Shown in pieces: positions 1 through 12,803 of a stretch of 64,000 nt of DNA. The stretch is taken from assembly GCF_001039355.2 (NCBI RefSeq), contig NW_019775691.1, positions 60,719-124,718 on the forward strand. The letters are read 5' to 3'. A model generated the notes under the pieces. That model was given only the letters and a program-made list of their open reading frames with translations. It ran no database searches and was not told the origin of the DNA. Every line of letters begins with the position of its first letter. Positions within the stretch are counted from its first letter, which is position 1. A program made the position numbers and the translations under genes. The DNA comes from Lingula anatina. Lineage: Eukaryota; Brachiopoda; Lingulata; Lingulida; Lingulidae.

Positions 1-255
1 CATTGGGTATAGGAAACATTATAAAAATGATGGCTTGTGAATGGCAGGACAAAATCAAAAATAAAGTGAGATTTGCATTTAAAAGGTTTGCAAATTGACA
101 AAGGTTGTTATCAAATTAAATTTTCACCCATAGGCATATTATCGCACTTAGGTCTCTATAAATAAATAAATAAATAAATAAATAATGCTTTCTGTGCATG
201 CCTGGTTTTATGTATAATCTTTTTATTCAGACGTAAATTGTATTATAAAACTAAC
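1..255. other. Intron sequence at left edge with an AAAT microsatellite
   Basis: This is AT-rich non-coding sequence downstream of the last visible exon of the left carboxylesterase gene (minus strand). It must be intron because the exon ending at 256 stops at a donor (GTTAGT on the minus strand) in mid-codon. A short AAAT tandem repeat lies at about 159-184. I see nothing else in it. Confidence 0.6.
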
Positions 256-2269
256 CAAAGTTTCTGAAGTCATATTCCGAGGACGCCCCGGACCTGTATG
301 CGCCACCGTGGATCCATACCATCACTGCTTTCGTCACATTGCTATGACCGCTGTCGATGACGTCACCTGGGACGTAGATATTTAAAGTGAGGCAATCTTC
401 GGACATCTGAAAACGGAGCAAATTTTGTGTTTTTTTAAATAGATTCTAATGTTTCCTGGAGTAGATAAAACTGAAAAATATTACAAATTAAGTTATTTTT
501 CAGTGCTGAGTACATGAAAGAGGCTTTTACAAACTCTGTACTTTTATGCCCCCCCCCTTTATTTGGTAAAGGAGGGGACAGAATGTGCCACATGATAAAG
601 TTCAACCCTTTCCATCAACCTATAACTACAATGTTTGTATGTCACAATCGTAGGTCATATTTACAGATAAGATTGATGTATAGTTCAACTATTGGATCAG
701 AAACCTCCCTAGCCGTCCTCCCAGCAAACACAGAACGTTAGTATACCTTACGGTCTTCATTTGTACAGATACATTGTGTATCTTTACATATAAAAAAAAA
801 GCCACAATCTCTGTTTTATTGACGCTATATAATGCTCTCGATTGTTATTTTTTCCATTGAGCAACCCCAGGTTTAACGTGTAAGGCTTCCTCTATGTATG
901 TAGCCTTTCCTCCGGATAATATCGGATCACAGAACAGTCACACCGTACGTGCCAGACAATAAAGAGCAGATCTGCCTGTCGCTCGGTAGTATAGTGTTTT
1001 TGATAGTTCTTCATATAATATATTACCCGCACATTTACGGATGACAAGTCAAATACAATGTGCCTGGCAAACGCGATTCCTATTAATTTTATAACTACAT
1101 CGACATGATTGAAAGAGACACAGGTAAAAAAGACGCAAAATAAATATCAAGTTGTTTACATAACCAAGTATCAAGTAGACAGGAGGAGGACAAACAGTTT
1201 AATAAAAGAATTGCAAATACGTGATTTCAAGCGAACCTCACGTTAGACAGCTAGCTAGGGTTGCAAATTGAAAAGAAAGGACCCTAATGTTATCCACACG
1301 TCAGTCTGTCTGCCTATAATCTAAAATGTCAAAAACGTTTTTCCTATGCTGATCATTTTTATAAACTTTGATTCAGGTGAACCATGCCATGAATCAATGT
1401 TGTTTTTCAACTCATGTACTTTGATTATCGTCACGCAGGCTATGTTTGTATGTACAGCGAGACGATGGAATAAAGTGACGATAACAACAGGGTCATAATA
1501 TTATTCATCTAAACTTTGAACGTTCCCCGTAGAATCAGTTTTTCCTTGTACATAAACTTAACAATTAGATATAATGTGCGGATTTGTGCTTGGCATATGA
1601 TATAATGAATGTTTCAATAGCAAGGGATCTTTTCCCCCACCTTCCCATTCTTCCGAAATGTTTCTGGCCCAGGTTCTCTTTGCACGTCGGCTTGTAATCA
1701 GATAAAACGGACATTCATGAAAGTGTAATTACTGATATCGAACAAAACTGAAAGTTGTATTTTCACCACGGTTGTTTTGAGACCTAAAGTATATACCAAC
1801 CAACTTATACGTGACCAGTCAACCCGCCAGCACATACCACCACTCGTCTTAGATTGTCATACGGTTTCCCACCCTGCGGAGGGCGCTTGTTTGGGGACTG
1901 GTGGATGATTTGCTTAATGGTCGAACACATGATCAGAAGCCCATCCCGGCTGGATATATTGCAATACCCACCTACCTTAGGCGACACTGGGGACGCCGAC
2001 ATACAGGTGTCTCCAAACTCGGTGGCATTCCTGACACCTGTCCAGTTTAGGGCGGGCAGTGGATTCTTAAACCGGAGCTCGCCCACGGGGGGCTTGGCGT
2101 ATGGGATACCTAGAAACAGGTGCACTGGTTTCTCGCCAACCATCTCCCTGATCCCACTCAAGGTACCATTTGTGGTGTTAACCAGCCCCTGGCTGCTAAC
2201 TTGCCTGTATAGAAACGTTGTTAGAATACACAACGTTAGGGTAAAGCTTGTTACGTGTCTGCCCTTCAT
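256..2269 (-). CDS. Carboxylesterase/cholinesterase-family protein A, N-terminal two exons (partial)
   Basis: Secreted alpha/beta-hydrolase of the carboxylesterase type B family, predicted to hydrolyse esters outside the cell or in the secretory lumen. Exon 1 is 1976-2269 (98 codons). It starts with a hydrophobic signal peptide, then the family motifs FLGIPYAKPPVGELRF and NWTG, and ends at donor GTAGGT in phase 0. Exon 2 is 256-406 (50 codons plus one base). It begins MSEDCLTLN, the family's EDCLxLN block whose cysteine normally forms a disulfide, and contains [10 protein letters not shown], the oxyanion-hole HGG region. It leaves in phase 1 at GTTAGT. The catalytic Ser, acid and His exons lie beyond the left edge. 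Exon 1 has exactly the same length and phase as that of the neighbouring esterase, and exon 2 has the same phase with 12 extra bases, so the two are tandem duplicates. Family assignment is secure; substrate is not knowable here. Confidence 0.88.
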
Positions 2270-3709
2270 TTCTATTGCCCGAACTGTGATTCAGCAACAG
2301 TCGTTTTGCGCGGGATGACAGTGAGTGATATAGACTTTGACATACCCTACATGTATCATAACGTATGTCAATAGGTGAGTGCAGAGTTCAATAGATAAGA
2401 TTTCTCCCTGCGGTGCAGTGTTAACAGTCCCAGCTGCGATGAATTCAGTTATAATAAGGCCTTTTTTCAAATCAATTTAACAGCGATTTCAAAGATTTTA
2501 AAAACAATTCTAGGATGTAGGTACACGTAGGCACTTGAATCTGTTAAATTTTACATATTCAGTTTATGTGTATGCATGGAGATTAAAGTTATAACCCCTA
2601 AAAGCACGTCGATAAATGCACAAGAGCGCTCAGTGAGCACCTTATAGGCGTATAGAGTGCATTATTTTTCAGTACATTTTCATTGAAAAAGAGTTGTAAT
2701 TTTTTTCATTATATTACAATCCATTTCAAACAAGACTTGTTTTAATGGAATGTTATCATAAACATGGTGGCAAAGACAACAGCGCAATCATCCTTATATA
2801 TACATGTATTCTATCAACAATAAAACGCCATTCCACAAGAAAATGTTATGTTGGACTCTATCCCAGACCTACCCAACTTCCAGACTCGGCACATAAGGAT
2901 AACCGGAACAAATTTTGTAGGACGACCGCGGGCTCATCCTGTCGGTGTTCTGACTGGTACTCCGAAATGCAATCTGACACACACCTTGAAAACGGGTAGT
3001 GTGGTCCGATATACCGGTTAATTCAGGATCCTTATGTGCCGAGTCTGGTAGTTTGGTAGGCCTGTATCCACAGAAGGTCAGATAGCTTTTGGTTCCTAGC
3101 AGTGTCAATCAAGTCGATGATTATCGTACACTTTGCACCATGGACTGGCCTCACAACAGGACTTGATATCGGACGTTGGTCTTAACTGGAAACTCACGCT
3201 TTTCAGCCCATTTTGACCACGAACTGTGTCAGATGTTGTTTACTCAAATGGAATATTGCGCCTGTCCTACATGTGTGTATAGCAAACAAAGACATGGGCT
3301 GATATCGCAGATCAAGAGTTACATCATTTTTACAGGACTACCGAAGAAGACAAAATTTTCAAATCTAAAAGTTAAGGGCAACTTTTAGTATTTTGTTCTT
3401 TTGTTAGGTATTTTCCTATTATATTTTGTTAGATCACCTTTGGGGTAAAACTGTCTCGTGAAACAGTCCCTACGTCCACATTTGGCTATCCATGTAGAGC
3501 TTACACTGACCACTTACACATTATGACAGAAAAAAAAGCTATTTATGCTAATGTTATATAAAGTATAGAGTATAAAACACTACTTTACAGACATAAACGA
3601 CACTTCCTTTTTTACAGGTAAATAACAAAAGACTATACGGCATTTTAAAATTATGCAAAATAGAGGTCACTTTGATTCACTGAAAAGATCAGTCAACAAT
3701 GGAGTGCAT
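2270..3709. other. Intergenic spacer between the two esterase genes
   Basis: The spacer is about 1.4 kb between the start of esterase A and the stop of esterase B, both on the minus strand. Apart from the foldback element at 2865-3063 I see no coding exon. It should hold the promoter of esterase A and the 3' end of esterase B. Confidence 0.5.
2865..3063. mobile_element. Foldback (MITE-like) element
   Basis: A left arm at about 2865-2900 (containing GACTCGGCACATAAGGAT) is matched in inverse orientation by a right arm at about 3028-3063 (ATCCTTATGTGCCGAGTC). The arms are separated by roughly 130 bp with no coding potential. The structure is that of a non-autonomous inverted-repeat element or a simple palindrome. 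I could not define a target-site duplication. Confidence 0.6.
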
Positions 3710-6700
3710 TTAAGGAAATGGTATCAATGTGTTCAACAAGATAAGAGCAACAAGTATAGTGCTAATTAGGTCCAGATTCCCATCACTGGCCACTGGCGTG
3801 GTGGGCGGAGCGGAAGTGGTCGGTTTGGCGATTATGGCAGGGACGGTGTCTAACCAGAGGTCAATACGCTCTGGTATGACGTCAGTTTCATTGAGGATGA
3901 CGTCACCGATGTCTAGATACGCCTCATCCGCATGCGTATAGCTTGGCCACGGGCTTGGGACTGCATCAGGGGTGTTAGGATTTCTGTAAAGGTACAAAAA
4001 TTAACAATGATAATTATTAATAATAATAATGGAAGGTACTCATGTAATTACTGAGATTATAATAGCCTACCATTTTTTCTCACTGCGCATGTATATACTT
4101 CGTCTCTTGCCTGTAAATTTGGCTCATATACCTAATTTTGGTGACGTCAATTAACCTCGAATATACATGTTTAATTCAATAATGATAAAGTTATCTACAA
4201 CGTATAGTTTGAAGGTTAAGCGTTGACACATGCATTCAGACTTACCCAGTCTTTGCAAAATTCGCAAAGTAGGTCATAAAGGCTCTAGAAATATTCTTTT
4301 CTGCCTCGGTGAAATTAATATTGTTTATCAAAACATCAACTTCTAAGCCCAACATAAAGAGGAGGTCGTCCCCGTGGTTTGCTCCCTCAAACCAGGCAGG
4401 TACAGGTACCAAATGCGGGAACGAGGGTTCCTTGGTGAAATAGAAAAGATAGGTGGAGCCACCTGGTGCCATGAGATGATATCTGAGGAAGCCAACTGTA
4501 GGCACAGCAAAAAGGGTATCGGTGTAGTAGTTGACCATCAGACGTCCAGTCTCTGCCATGTCGGCACTTGCGTCGTAATAAAGTCCTCTAAGTCTCCGTG
4601 CTATTTCATCTTGGTGGTAGGAAGACACCTCCGCTGCAAACTGAGGGATTAATGTGTCCCTCATATAACTGGGCTGAACGCCAAGGGTGGTGTTAAAGGG
4701 TAGCACAAGAAGGTAGACTCCAGCATCAGAGTTCGTGAATCCGCCCATGTAGTCCAGAGACAAGAAGTTTCTCACCACGTCCGAGTTGCTATCCTTCAGC
4801 ATTTCCAACACAGTTAGAGGAAACATGTCGCCATCAACGACAGGACCAAATGGTGTTGTAACATGCCTAGGGAACACTTCCCGAGCTGACGCTTTGAGCA
4901 GGGCGGTCGCATTGGCGTCGCGGAGACAAGCTGCCAAATTTGCCTTTTCTGAGGCTTCAGCATTACACCCAAGATTCTGTCCAACTTTGGTAGCAATATC
5001 GGCACCGTCTTTCACCCAGGCCGACTCCGTCAGCGCGGTGCCACTCATGGATATAAAGCGACGGAAAAGACCTCTAGCGGCTAATGTCATGGCTAATTGT
5101 GAGATACAACTGCCACCTGCCGACTCACCGAAGATGGTCACACTTGAAATGACAATTTTGATATATTCTACAAGTGGACAACTATTACATAAAACTGTAT
5201 TAAACATTTAACTCATCACTACTGGCAAATATTTCAAAGAATTTAAGGAAGACATACAGTAAAACCAAATTAGTGGATCGAAAGTGAATTAGAACACACG
5301 TTACTTTGCCAACTCTTCTCTTATTTGAAAACGCATTCTGTATTTTTGGCGCTGAACAGCTTACCGGTTATATTTATATCAGTTTTCATTGATTTGAATT
5401 TGCTTACCTTTTGAGACAAGTATTAAAAACATTTTAATTTTCTTAAAAAACCAAAAAAGTAGCTATAATCAGAATGTTTTTCTATATGCATTAATCTAGA
5501 TAATATGTCCAAAAATGTGCCTTGCATATAGAACCTGACGACATTGGTGCAGATAAAAAGTGTCTACCATCGACCGTTATTAAGCACTTACTTATTAGGG
5601 TCTCCGCCAAAGTTTTCTATGTTATCTCTCACCCACTTCAGTCCCTCTATTTGATCCCAGAGTCCAGCGTTACCAGGAGCGTTGACGTCACCAGTGCTCA
5701 GGAATCCGAATGCACCCAAGCGGTAGTTGACTGATACTACGATGACGTCACCTTGAATAGCTGAAAAGGAGGACCCAGTGCAGGTTTAAGAAAAATATTA
5801 AGACGTGTTTATTTTGCGTGGTGTGGTGCTGCATAACAAGAGAGGCCTGGTTTCACATTCACAGATTTTGAGCCAATTAGTCACGCTAACCCTAAGTTGT
5901 AGAAATGTAACGGAAGACGGGTACCCTGTTACACAAACCCTCAGTTCGCTGTCGTTTCTCGACACGGTCACAGTGACCCATACCGAATTCATGAAAATGG
6001 TACACGTTGGTCCCTCCGTTCATGAAGCCGCCGCCATGAATCCACACCATCACAGCCTTCCTGGTCGTGTTGCTCAAGGTGCCAGGAACGAACACGTTCA
6101 GGGTCAGGCAGTCCTCGGACATCTAGTGAAGAAATAGTCAGTGAATGCTCTGATTTTATCCTATGGTGTAATATTATATAGCAAGATTAAAAAAACAATA
6201 CTGGGCTTATGAAATCATAAAATCATAATTTCAACAACAATCCAATGTTGCGATCGGTACCACTGATGTACAACAATTGCCGCATTCCCAACAGCGGACT
6301 GTCTAGTCCGCGGATCAAATATGACCGACCCACTTGAATGCTTGTTCCGTAATTCCCACGGGGTATCTATTCACTGTCTATTAGGAAATTAGCTTTTAAG
6401 TGGACTAACTGGTCCGCGGATCAAATATGGCCGAGCCCACTTGAAAGTGATGCCGCATATCTCCCTAATGGTCTCCCATGGAAACAAACTAAATACAGTC
6501 CGTGGCCAGGGGGGTTGGGGGGGTTGGGTAAATTTATCTAGGTACGAGAAGATTTCATTGTAAAAGGTCCACTTTTTCAGTAAAAAGACCCCCCTCCCGC
6601 GCTTTTAGAAATTGCTACGGACCTGAAGGTATTGGGAACCTCAGAGATAACGTTGACCAACGCGAAAGAAAATGCTTGACCGCAGGCTATGGACCGGAAA

Positions 6701-6900
6701 ATACCAAGAATCTGCAAGAATCTTTATTGCTACTGAAATTACGTGTAAGAAACTTATATAAAGGTGGTAAAACATGGTGTATCGCCACTGTTTATTGCGA
6801 GAATCACATACCATATCCATGTGATCTATATAAAGGCAGTATCTTTGCAATAAATAGATCCATGTTTGACAAAGTACATTTTTTTTGCCTCCATAAGATC

Positions 6901-6946
<46 letters not shown>

Positions 6947-7301
6947 CACACACACTTTCATTCAACCAAGCAATCATCCATTCTTCCCTCCTGCCCTTAA
7001 TAATTACCTGAGTACCATGAGAAATTAACATTTCCTCCTGCATACACACTGCGCCATAGGCAGTCGTGTTCCTAATCCCAGTCCAGTTGGATACAGGCTG
7101 GGGTTTCATAAATCTGAGGCTTCCTACAGGTGGGTCAGCGAAAGGAATACCAAGAAACAGATTGACCGGCTGTCCCTGGACTGTTTCCACAATTCCCTGT
7201 ATTTCACCATTCTTCGTGGTCACTTGGGGCTGGGATGACAGGAGAGAATTAAAGTATAATGCTAAGAATGCATTAACCGACTTCAAAAATGCTATCGCCA
7301 T
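3710..7301 (-). CDS. Carboxylesterase/cholinesterase-family protein B, complete, probably GPI-anchored
   Basis: Five exons: 7008-7301, 5984-6122, 5592-5760, 4246-5142 and 3710-3983. All junctions are GT-AG and phases agree (0, 1, 2, 2), giving 590 residues, normal for the family. In order: signal peptide (about 1-22), [27 protein letters not shown], oxyanion HGGG (127-130), [13 protein letters not shown], then GESAGG with nucleophile Ser208. The catalytic His is probably His457 in GANHGDDL. The catalytic-acid region reads [10 protein letters not shown]: the position next to Gly that is normally Glu or Asp is Ala341, with Asp340 before it, so the charge relay may be shifted or weakened. The last 25 or so residues are hydrophobic after a Ser/Gly-containing stretch and end at the stop, as in a GPI-anchor signal. 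Several Asn-X-Ser/Thr sites suggest glycosylation. Tandem paralogue of esterase A. Substrate unknown. Confidence 0.92.
6303..6450. repeat. Diverged copies of a dispersed repeat (GTCCGCGGATCAAATATG family)
   Basis: Two direct copies of a segment of about 35 bp reading GTCCGCGGATCAAATATG then a GACC/GAGCCC-type end lie at about 6307 and 6411, inside intron 1 of esterase B. Related sequence forms the arms of the foldback element at 23213-23386 and recurs near 51120-51240, so this is a dispersed element in decay. Confidence 0.55.
6908..6945. repeat. CT/AC microsatellite
   Basis: A (CT)n tract of about 18 units followed by a short CA tract, within intron 1 of esterase B. Reading frames through it encode only Arg-Glu or Ser-Leu repeats and are not genes. 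Confidence 0.9.
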
Positions 7302-8279
7302 ATTACTTCGCTGTTCCGTTAGCGATAAGTTCTGTGTACTTAAACACTTGAATTACAAAACAAACATTTGGTGAAGAGCGTATTCTTCTCCTGCCATATT
7401 AAACAGGTGAATCAACTTAAGAATTCTTACCTCCACTAAGGAGGCTATTTTTTTGCCTTTGTTGGTTTGTTGGATAACTGCCAAACTCAAAACAGTAAAA
7501 AAGTTACGGACGGATATGGGTTTAATTAGAAAACTCATTATAAAGGATGAGGCCATCATGAAAAGTTACTACCGATTGATCTTTCTCTTAAAAATGATCT
7601 TTTCAGTCGAGAATAACGCATTAATACTAGAGTTTAAGGAGGCATAGAAAGGTTCATGCACTGATGTTTAGGCTAATCATCATATTCCATAAGTCTCGTT
7701 ATCAGTTATTGTGTTAAATAATAAACAGAAAAATGTACACACATAGCACTGGCTGAAAACTACGAATATGTGCGCAAACACAATTAGAGCCGCGGCTGGA
7801 AGATGGACGATCCGTTCCGTGCGATTTCCGTTACAGTCTTACCTTCGGTGAATCGTTCATGCCAAAATAGGAGGGGGACAAATTTGCCATTTTGTTTCCA
7901 ACCCCTAATATAATTGTTTTTTTTTAACTTGATAATCGAGAGATCACGGTGGCGGAAGCGCGTGGATTGTAGGGTTTATATAAAATAGTTGTTGAAAATA
8001 CGCTGTGTGATGTTCTCTAGAGTAAAGAAATGAATTAAATCACTTCCATACTATCCAATATCAGATACGCTTGGGTGTCAAATAGGGCATGGAAGTCCTC
8101 TCCTCTATACAGAATTGAGATGTAGGTAAACAATTTAATAATACACATAGCTGCTGATCATTGAATAAAATCACTTTACTCTTATAGTATTACACAGCTG
8201 ATGCAATGCGTGTCCCAGCTGAAGTTCCTTGGTAGACAGAGCGTGTCTCTTGGTGTAAGGGACCTAGTGCGCACCTGCA
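7302..8279. other. Intergenic, no gene recognised
   Basis: Sequence upstream of esterase B up to the start of the local triplication. It should include the esterase B promoter. Short open frames such as 7453-7647 have no recognisable motif, signal peptide or splice context, and I do not call them. Confidence 0.5.
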
Positions 8280-9333
8280 CTGCGCTTCTCAAGGCACCCC
8301 CTACCTCCCTGGACCGTTTTCAAATACAATTTGTCAAAGATGAACCGAACGTCATTACATCATTATGAGCGATAAACAAAAAATACACTACATGATTCTT
8401 TTCAAATGTTTTACTCGCTATTATGCCTTTCTGTTTTCGTTGAAAATTTTGAACAGCAATTAATGAAGCAATCTCGCCAAGTTTTTGTTTAACATCAAAC
8501 TAAACGCTATTCATAATTTTGTTTGGAATTAGGTACCTTTTGTTCATTTTGCTTTATGGTGATTGCTGCGGGTAGGTAGTGCTAACAGAGGAAAACATGC
8601 TATACTAAAAAAATTGTACAGAATGCTTATTAAAAATGTTCTAAGAATAAAATATTAATTTGTCATTCACTTAACTCAAGGTTGCCACCTTGATCATACA
8701 AACCTCCCGCCCATGGATGACTACTGTAACGGTCTATTCAGAAACGCTGTTCTTTATGAAAACCATGGGATCAAAACACGAACTGTAGCCACAATCACCT
8801 AGGCCTACAGACTTTGAGTATTTGCAAGTTTATGTTCAGAAGCGGGAAAAGAAATCTCATTACAAACTACCTTGGGAATTTTGCATCTTATATTTTTTAT
8901 TTAACATGGTTTTAATCGACCCGTACAATGCACCGGTACTACCGAAATATAATACAGTGACACTGGTATACCAAGTATATCTTGCAGTAGTACTGCTGTC
9001 GTTCATTGTGGTAAATTTATTCAACTGTTATTCTCAGTGTGATTAAGAGCGAGCTCTTATGAATATTTATATATCCTCACGAAGACCAAAGTGCAGCGGC
9101 GGTAAAGAATATGATCCAAATGTACCCATTTCTATATTGATTATATCTTTGACCTGACCAAGTTTGCCACTATTTGAATTTTGCACAATAGATTTGACTA
9201 TGATTCTGAAAGTTCATTATCCAGGGTTTGTGTTACATAACAATATTGTATCGTACTTAAAATATTACTGCCAATCTCGTAATATGGTGTCCATGGTTTG
9301 GGGGGAGGGGGGGGGGGGGGCGAATGGAACCAC

Positions 9334-9898
9334 TTAACTTCCGATAAGGTACAAGTATATCCAGCAATGCGGGGTTTGGCCTTCTTGTTTGACACAAAAA
9401 CTAAAGCATCCGGTGCCGGGGTAGTCAACACAAGGACAGTCGTCATCGCTGTCACAAAGTGGTTGGGATCCTATTTAAATAGAACATTGACCACTTAATT
9501 TTAGAGTCACAATTACAAAGTCACATATTTATATCCGTAATGTCACTTTAAGTTTTCTATAATAAATGTTCGTTTTGTAGCAGTGTATGACATGTGGGTA
9601 TTTTAATTATGTATTAATTAATTAATGTTATAATTTTGACTACACTTGTGAGGGACAGTTAGCGTCGGTTGCTCAAGGTTCTCAAAAATAAGCAAAAAAG
9701 GAATACACTTGGTTATTATTGTCACTTTTATTTGTCAAGAAATGTTTTAACGCCAGTCAATCTCCTATTTTTCTAAAATCATTAACTCAGGTCGATTGCA
9801 ATTAATACCATAATAAGTTATATAACCAAATTTAACCTACCTTCCACCGTTTCGCAAAGCATTACCACGGATATCAAAAACAACAAGATGATCTTCAT
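9334..9898 (-). pseudogene. Small secreted seven-cysteine peptide gene, copy 1, with in-frame stop
   Basis: Exon 1 (9837-9898) encodes a signal peptide starting MKIILLFLISVVML and ending near VEG. Exon 2 (9334-9493) encodes the cysteine-rich mature region. The acceptor is AAG before TGGTCA. The reading frame requires the phase-2 donor AG/GTTA and not the stronger-looking GTAGGT four bases earlier. At 9475-9477 exon 2 has TAA where both sister copies have CAA, eleven codons before the second cysteine region ends. The rest of the frame stays open to its own stop with all seven cysteines kept, so the stop is recent or polymorphic. Function of the family is unknown to me. If the stop is real, the copy would make only a signal peptide plus seven residues. 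Confidence 0.7.
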
Positions 9899-11217
9899 TT
9901 TTGTCGCTAGTAACAATTTAAACGAATCGTTAAACTCAAAGTGCTCCGTTGAAGGTACAGAACTGAAAAACACACCTATCGTTAAGTTCATATATTAACG
10001 GCTCTCATGGAAAAACGAACAGATTGTATGTCCTTACCACGTTTGTTAGGAAGGACCAGTATGTTTAGTAAAAAAAGAACGGAAATACATGTGAAACTAA
10101 GGCGGCACGTAGATATCTCGGTTTCCGCGATTTCCATGATTGAGCTTGAGTAAAAATATATTGTACATTAGATTGCTTGGCTTCGCATCTTCAAGGATCA
10201 GAACTAAGTTCTGATCCTTATTTAAATGTGCTTTAAAACGATCTCGAGCTGAATGTTATAATGATAAAATGGTTTCGCAGTCGTGGAAGAGAAAAAAAAA
10301 ACACTGACGAAAATCAATTGTCTGGCGTATTTTCTCTTCACAACTGCTTTAGGTACGATCCGCTGACTTGTGCTGTTGTCTTTCCCCTTGTATACCTTGT
10401 ATGTCTTTCAGAAATCCTAAGGCGAACGTAACTGCCAGATCACGTTCAACGAAATAGTGACCCAACACGTTACGTTATATAACATAACTTACTGTAACTG
10501 TATAATATCCATTAATGCAAAATGGGTGACTAGGCGGTGACAAAAAACCTTCTTACAATAAATATTAGTCGGGGAAGCAGCTAATTCAATTAGTTAATTA
10601 TATAAGGGGTAACATATACAATTTGCTGTGGTGCCCCCCCTTCCTCCCAAGACTGTTTCCAAATATAATTTGTTCAAAGATGAACCGAACGTCATATTAT
10701 ATCATTAGGTGCGATAAAACAAAAATCACACTTACATGATTCTTTTCAAATGTTTTGCCCGCTATTATGCCTTTCTGTTTTCGATGAAAAATTTTGAACA
10801 ACAATTTATAAAACAAACTCGACATGTTTTTGTTTGACATAAAACTAGACGCTACTCATAATTTTGTTTGAAATTTGCTACTTTTTCTTCATTTTGTTTT
10901 ATAGAGATTGCTGCGGGTAGGTAGTGCAGACAGAGGAAGTTGGCGCAGAGAGAAAATATGACATAATAGCAATAAAGTTGTTCAGGTGCTGACATTGAAA
11001 CATTAGTAATTTAAAATGCTTTGCAAATAAAATATCAATTTGTCATTCACTTAACTCTACCTTAATACTTTTTTGAATTTTTTACAGTATTCATGTCATT
11101 TACTATAACGTTTCAGAGACGGATATATTTGATCATTTTGCTGTGCATGGAAGTTATACATAGGTTATAGCCACGTGGTCCAAAATTAGGGGTCTTTTGT
11201 GAAGTGTGAAAATAATT

Positions 11218-11385
11218 CAGCGGCGGATTTAGGGCGTCTTCTGGGTTTTCCGGAAGACGGTCATATTTTCAAGTTTACATTGACGGGTATCTATTTTTTT
11301 GTTTTGGTAGACGGTCAGAAATTAGGAACGGATCAACAAAGATAATTAGGAAGACTGTCAGAAAATATCTCTGGATCCGCCCCTG
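11218..11385. mobile_element. MITE with CAGSGGCGGAT termini, copy 1
   Basis: The element begins CAGCGGCGGATTTAGGG and ends GGATCCGCCCCTG, so the ends are inverted repeats (CAGGGGCGGATCC type). Inside is the phrase CGGAAGACGGTCA. A second copy lies at 38551-38718 and a fragment of the interior at about 60060-60105, so it is a dispersed non-autonomous DNA transposon. It is absent from the matching positions of the sister duplicates. Confidence 0.8.
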
Positions 11386-12803
11386 AATTATTATCGACTG
11401 ATGGTCGAGAAATAAGATTAAATTTTGTCTCGTGTGGAAATATGTCTATGCTCTCTGATCACAGGGGTCGGTACTAGCCTGATACAAAATAGCTGAAAAA
11501 GTCTTCTTCAATTTTTTTAACAGGCAGTATTAGAGACCATTAGATGATAAGAGGGATATATCTCTACATGTACCACTTCTCATTGCCAATGCTTAACATG
11601 GTGACGGAGAAACGAATTTTCATAAGGGCGAGTTAATACACGTTTACATTGGTTTTGATGCAAGAGTATAATGCATGCGTGTTGGTGTATAACTTCTGTT
11701 GGTTCAACACACACCGCCCTTGTGTTAAGCTGACATTCTCTGATCGATTGTTCCACCTATCATGGCGACAAAAGGTACACGGAAACGTATACCATGAATA
11801 ATCCAAAATCAGACTTATTAGCCTTATAAAAAGTTAATACGTCCATACAAAAATCGCTTAGATATTTTGCTTGTTCATTTTGTTTTTACTTGCTGTTGGA
11901 TGTACGAGCGTGGAATGAAAGGAAATAAAATTTTATTTCTGAATGAAGGTTGATATGATCACGGCTTCACTGCTTAAAAAACATGTATTTGATAAAACCT
12001 AGGCAACAATTATGAGGTGATATGCTTTGACAAAATATGGCGCACAATAGTAATATAGCGGTACTATAGTAAATATACTAGTATACTATACAAAGCAGAT
12101 TATATGTCATATAACATATTTCAGTAGAAAGGGTGAATTTATTTTTTTGATCAGCATCTAGTTGTCAGTGACACTCCTATGGTCAAGGCTGCCATCTTGA
12201 CCCAACAAAGGTCCCGCCTCTGGTAGACTGCTGTTACGATCTATTCAGAAACGCTGCTCTTTATGAAAACCATGGTAGGGATCAAAACACGAACTGTAGC
12301 CACAATCATCTAGGCCTACAGACTTTGAGTATTTGCAAGTTTATGTTCAGAAGCGGGAAAAGAAATCTCATTACAAACTACCTTGGAAATTTTGCATTTT
12401 ATTTTTATTTAGCATGGTTTTAATCGACCCCTACAATGTACCGGTACAGCCGTAATATTATACAGTGACACAGGTATACCAAGTATATCTTGCAGTAGCA
12501 CTGCTGTCGTTCATAACGGTAGATTTATTCAACTGTTTTTCTTAGTGTGATTGCGAATGAACTCTGAATATACATCTATCCTCTAGAAGTGCAGCGGCGG
12601 TAAAGAACATGATCCAAATGTACCCATTTTTATATAGATGAAATCTTTGACTTGACCAAGTGTGTCACTATTTGAATTTTGTTCAACATCTGTGACATTG
12701 ATTCTGAGAGTTCATTAACCAGGGTTTGTGTTACGTAACAATATTGTATCGTTATTAAAATATTACTCGTAGTCCGTTGCTATGGGGGCCGAAATTGAAC
12801 CAT

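Noticed and set aside
1854-2318. Plus-strand open frame of 154 codons
   Set aside because: It is the antisense shadow of esterase A exon 1, which has a signal peptide, family motifs and correct splice sites on the minus strand.
6641-6961. Minus-strand open frame with Arg-Glu repeats
   Set aside because: It runs through the CT microsatellite and reads into esterase B exon 1 flanks; low-complexity translation only.
8822-9046. Plus-strand open frame with hydrophobic C-terminus
   Set aside because: It lies in the duplicated block, but the matching frame in the copy at 12330-12550 is not preserved, so there is no sign of coding selection.
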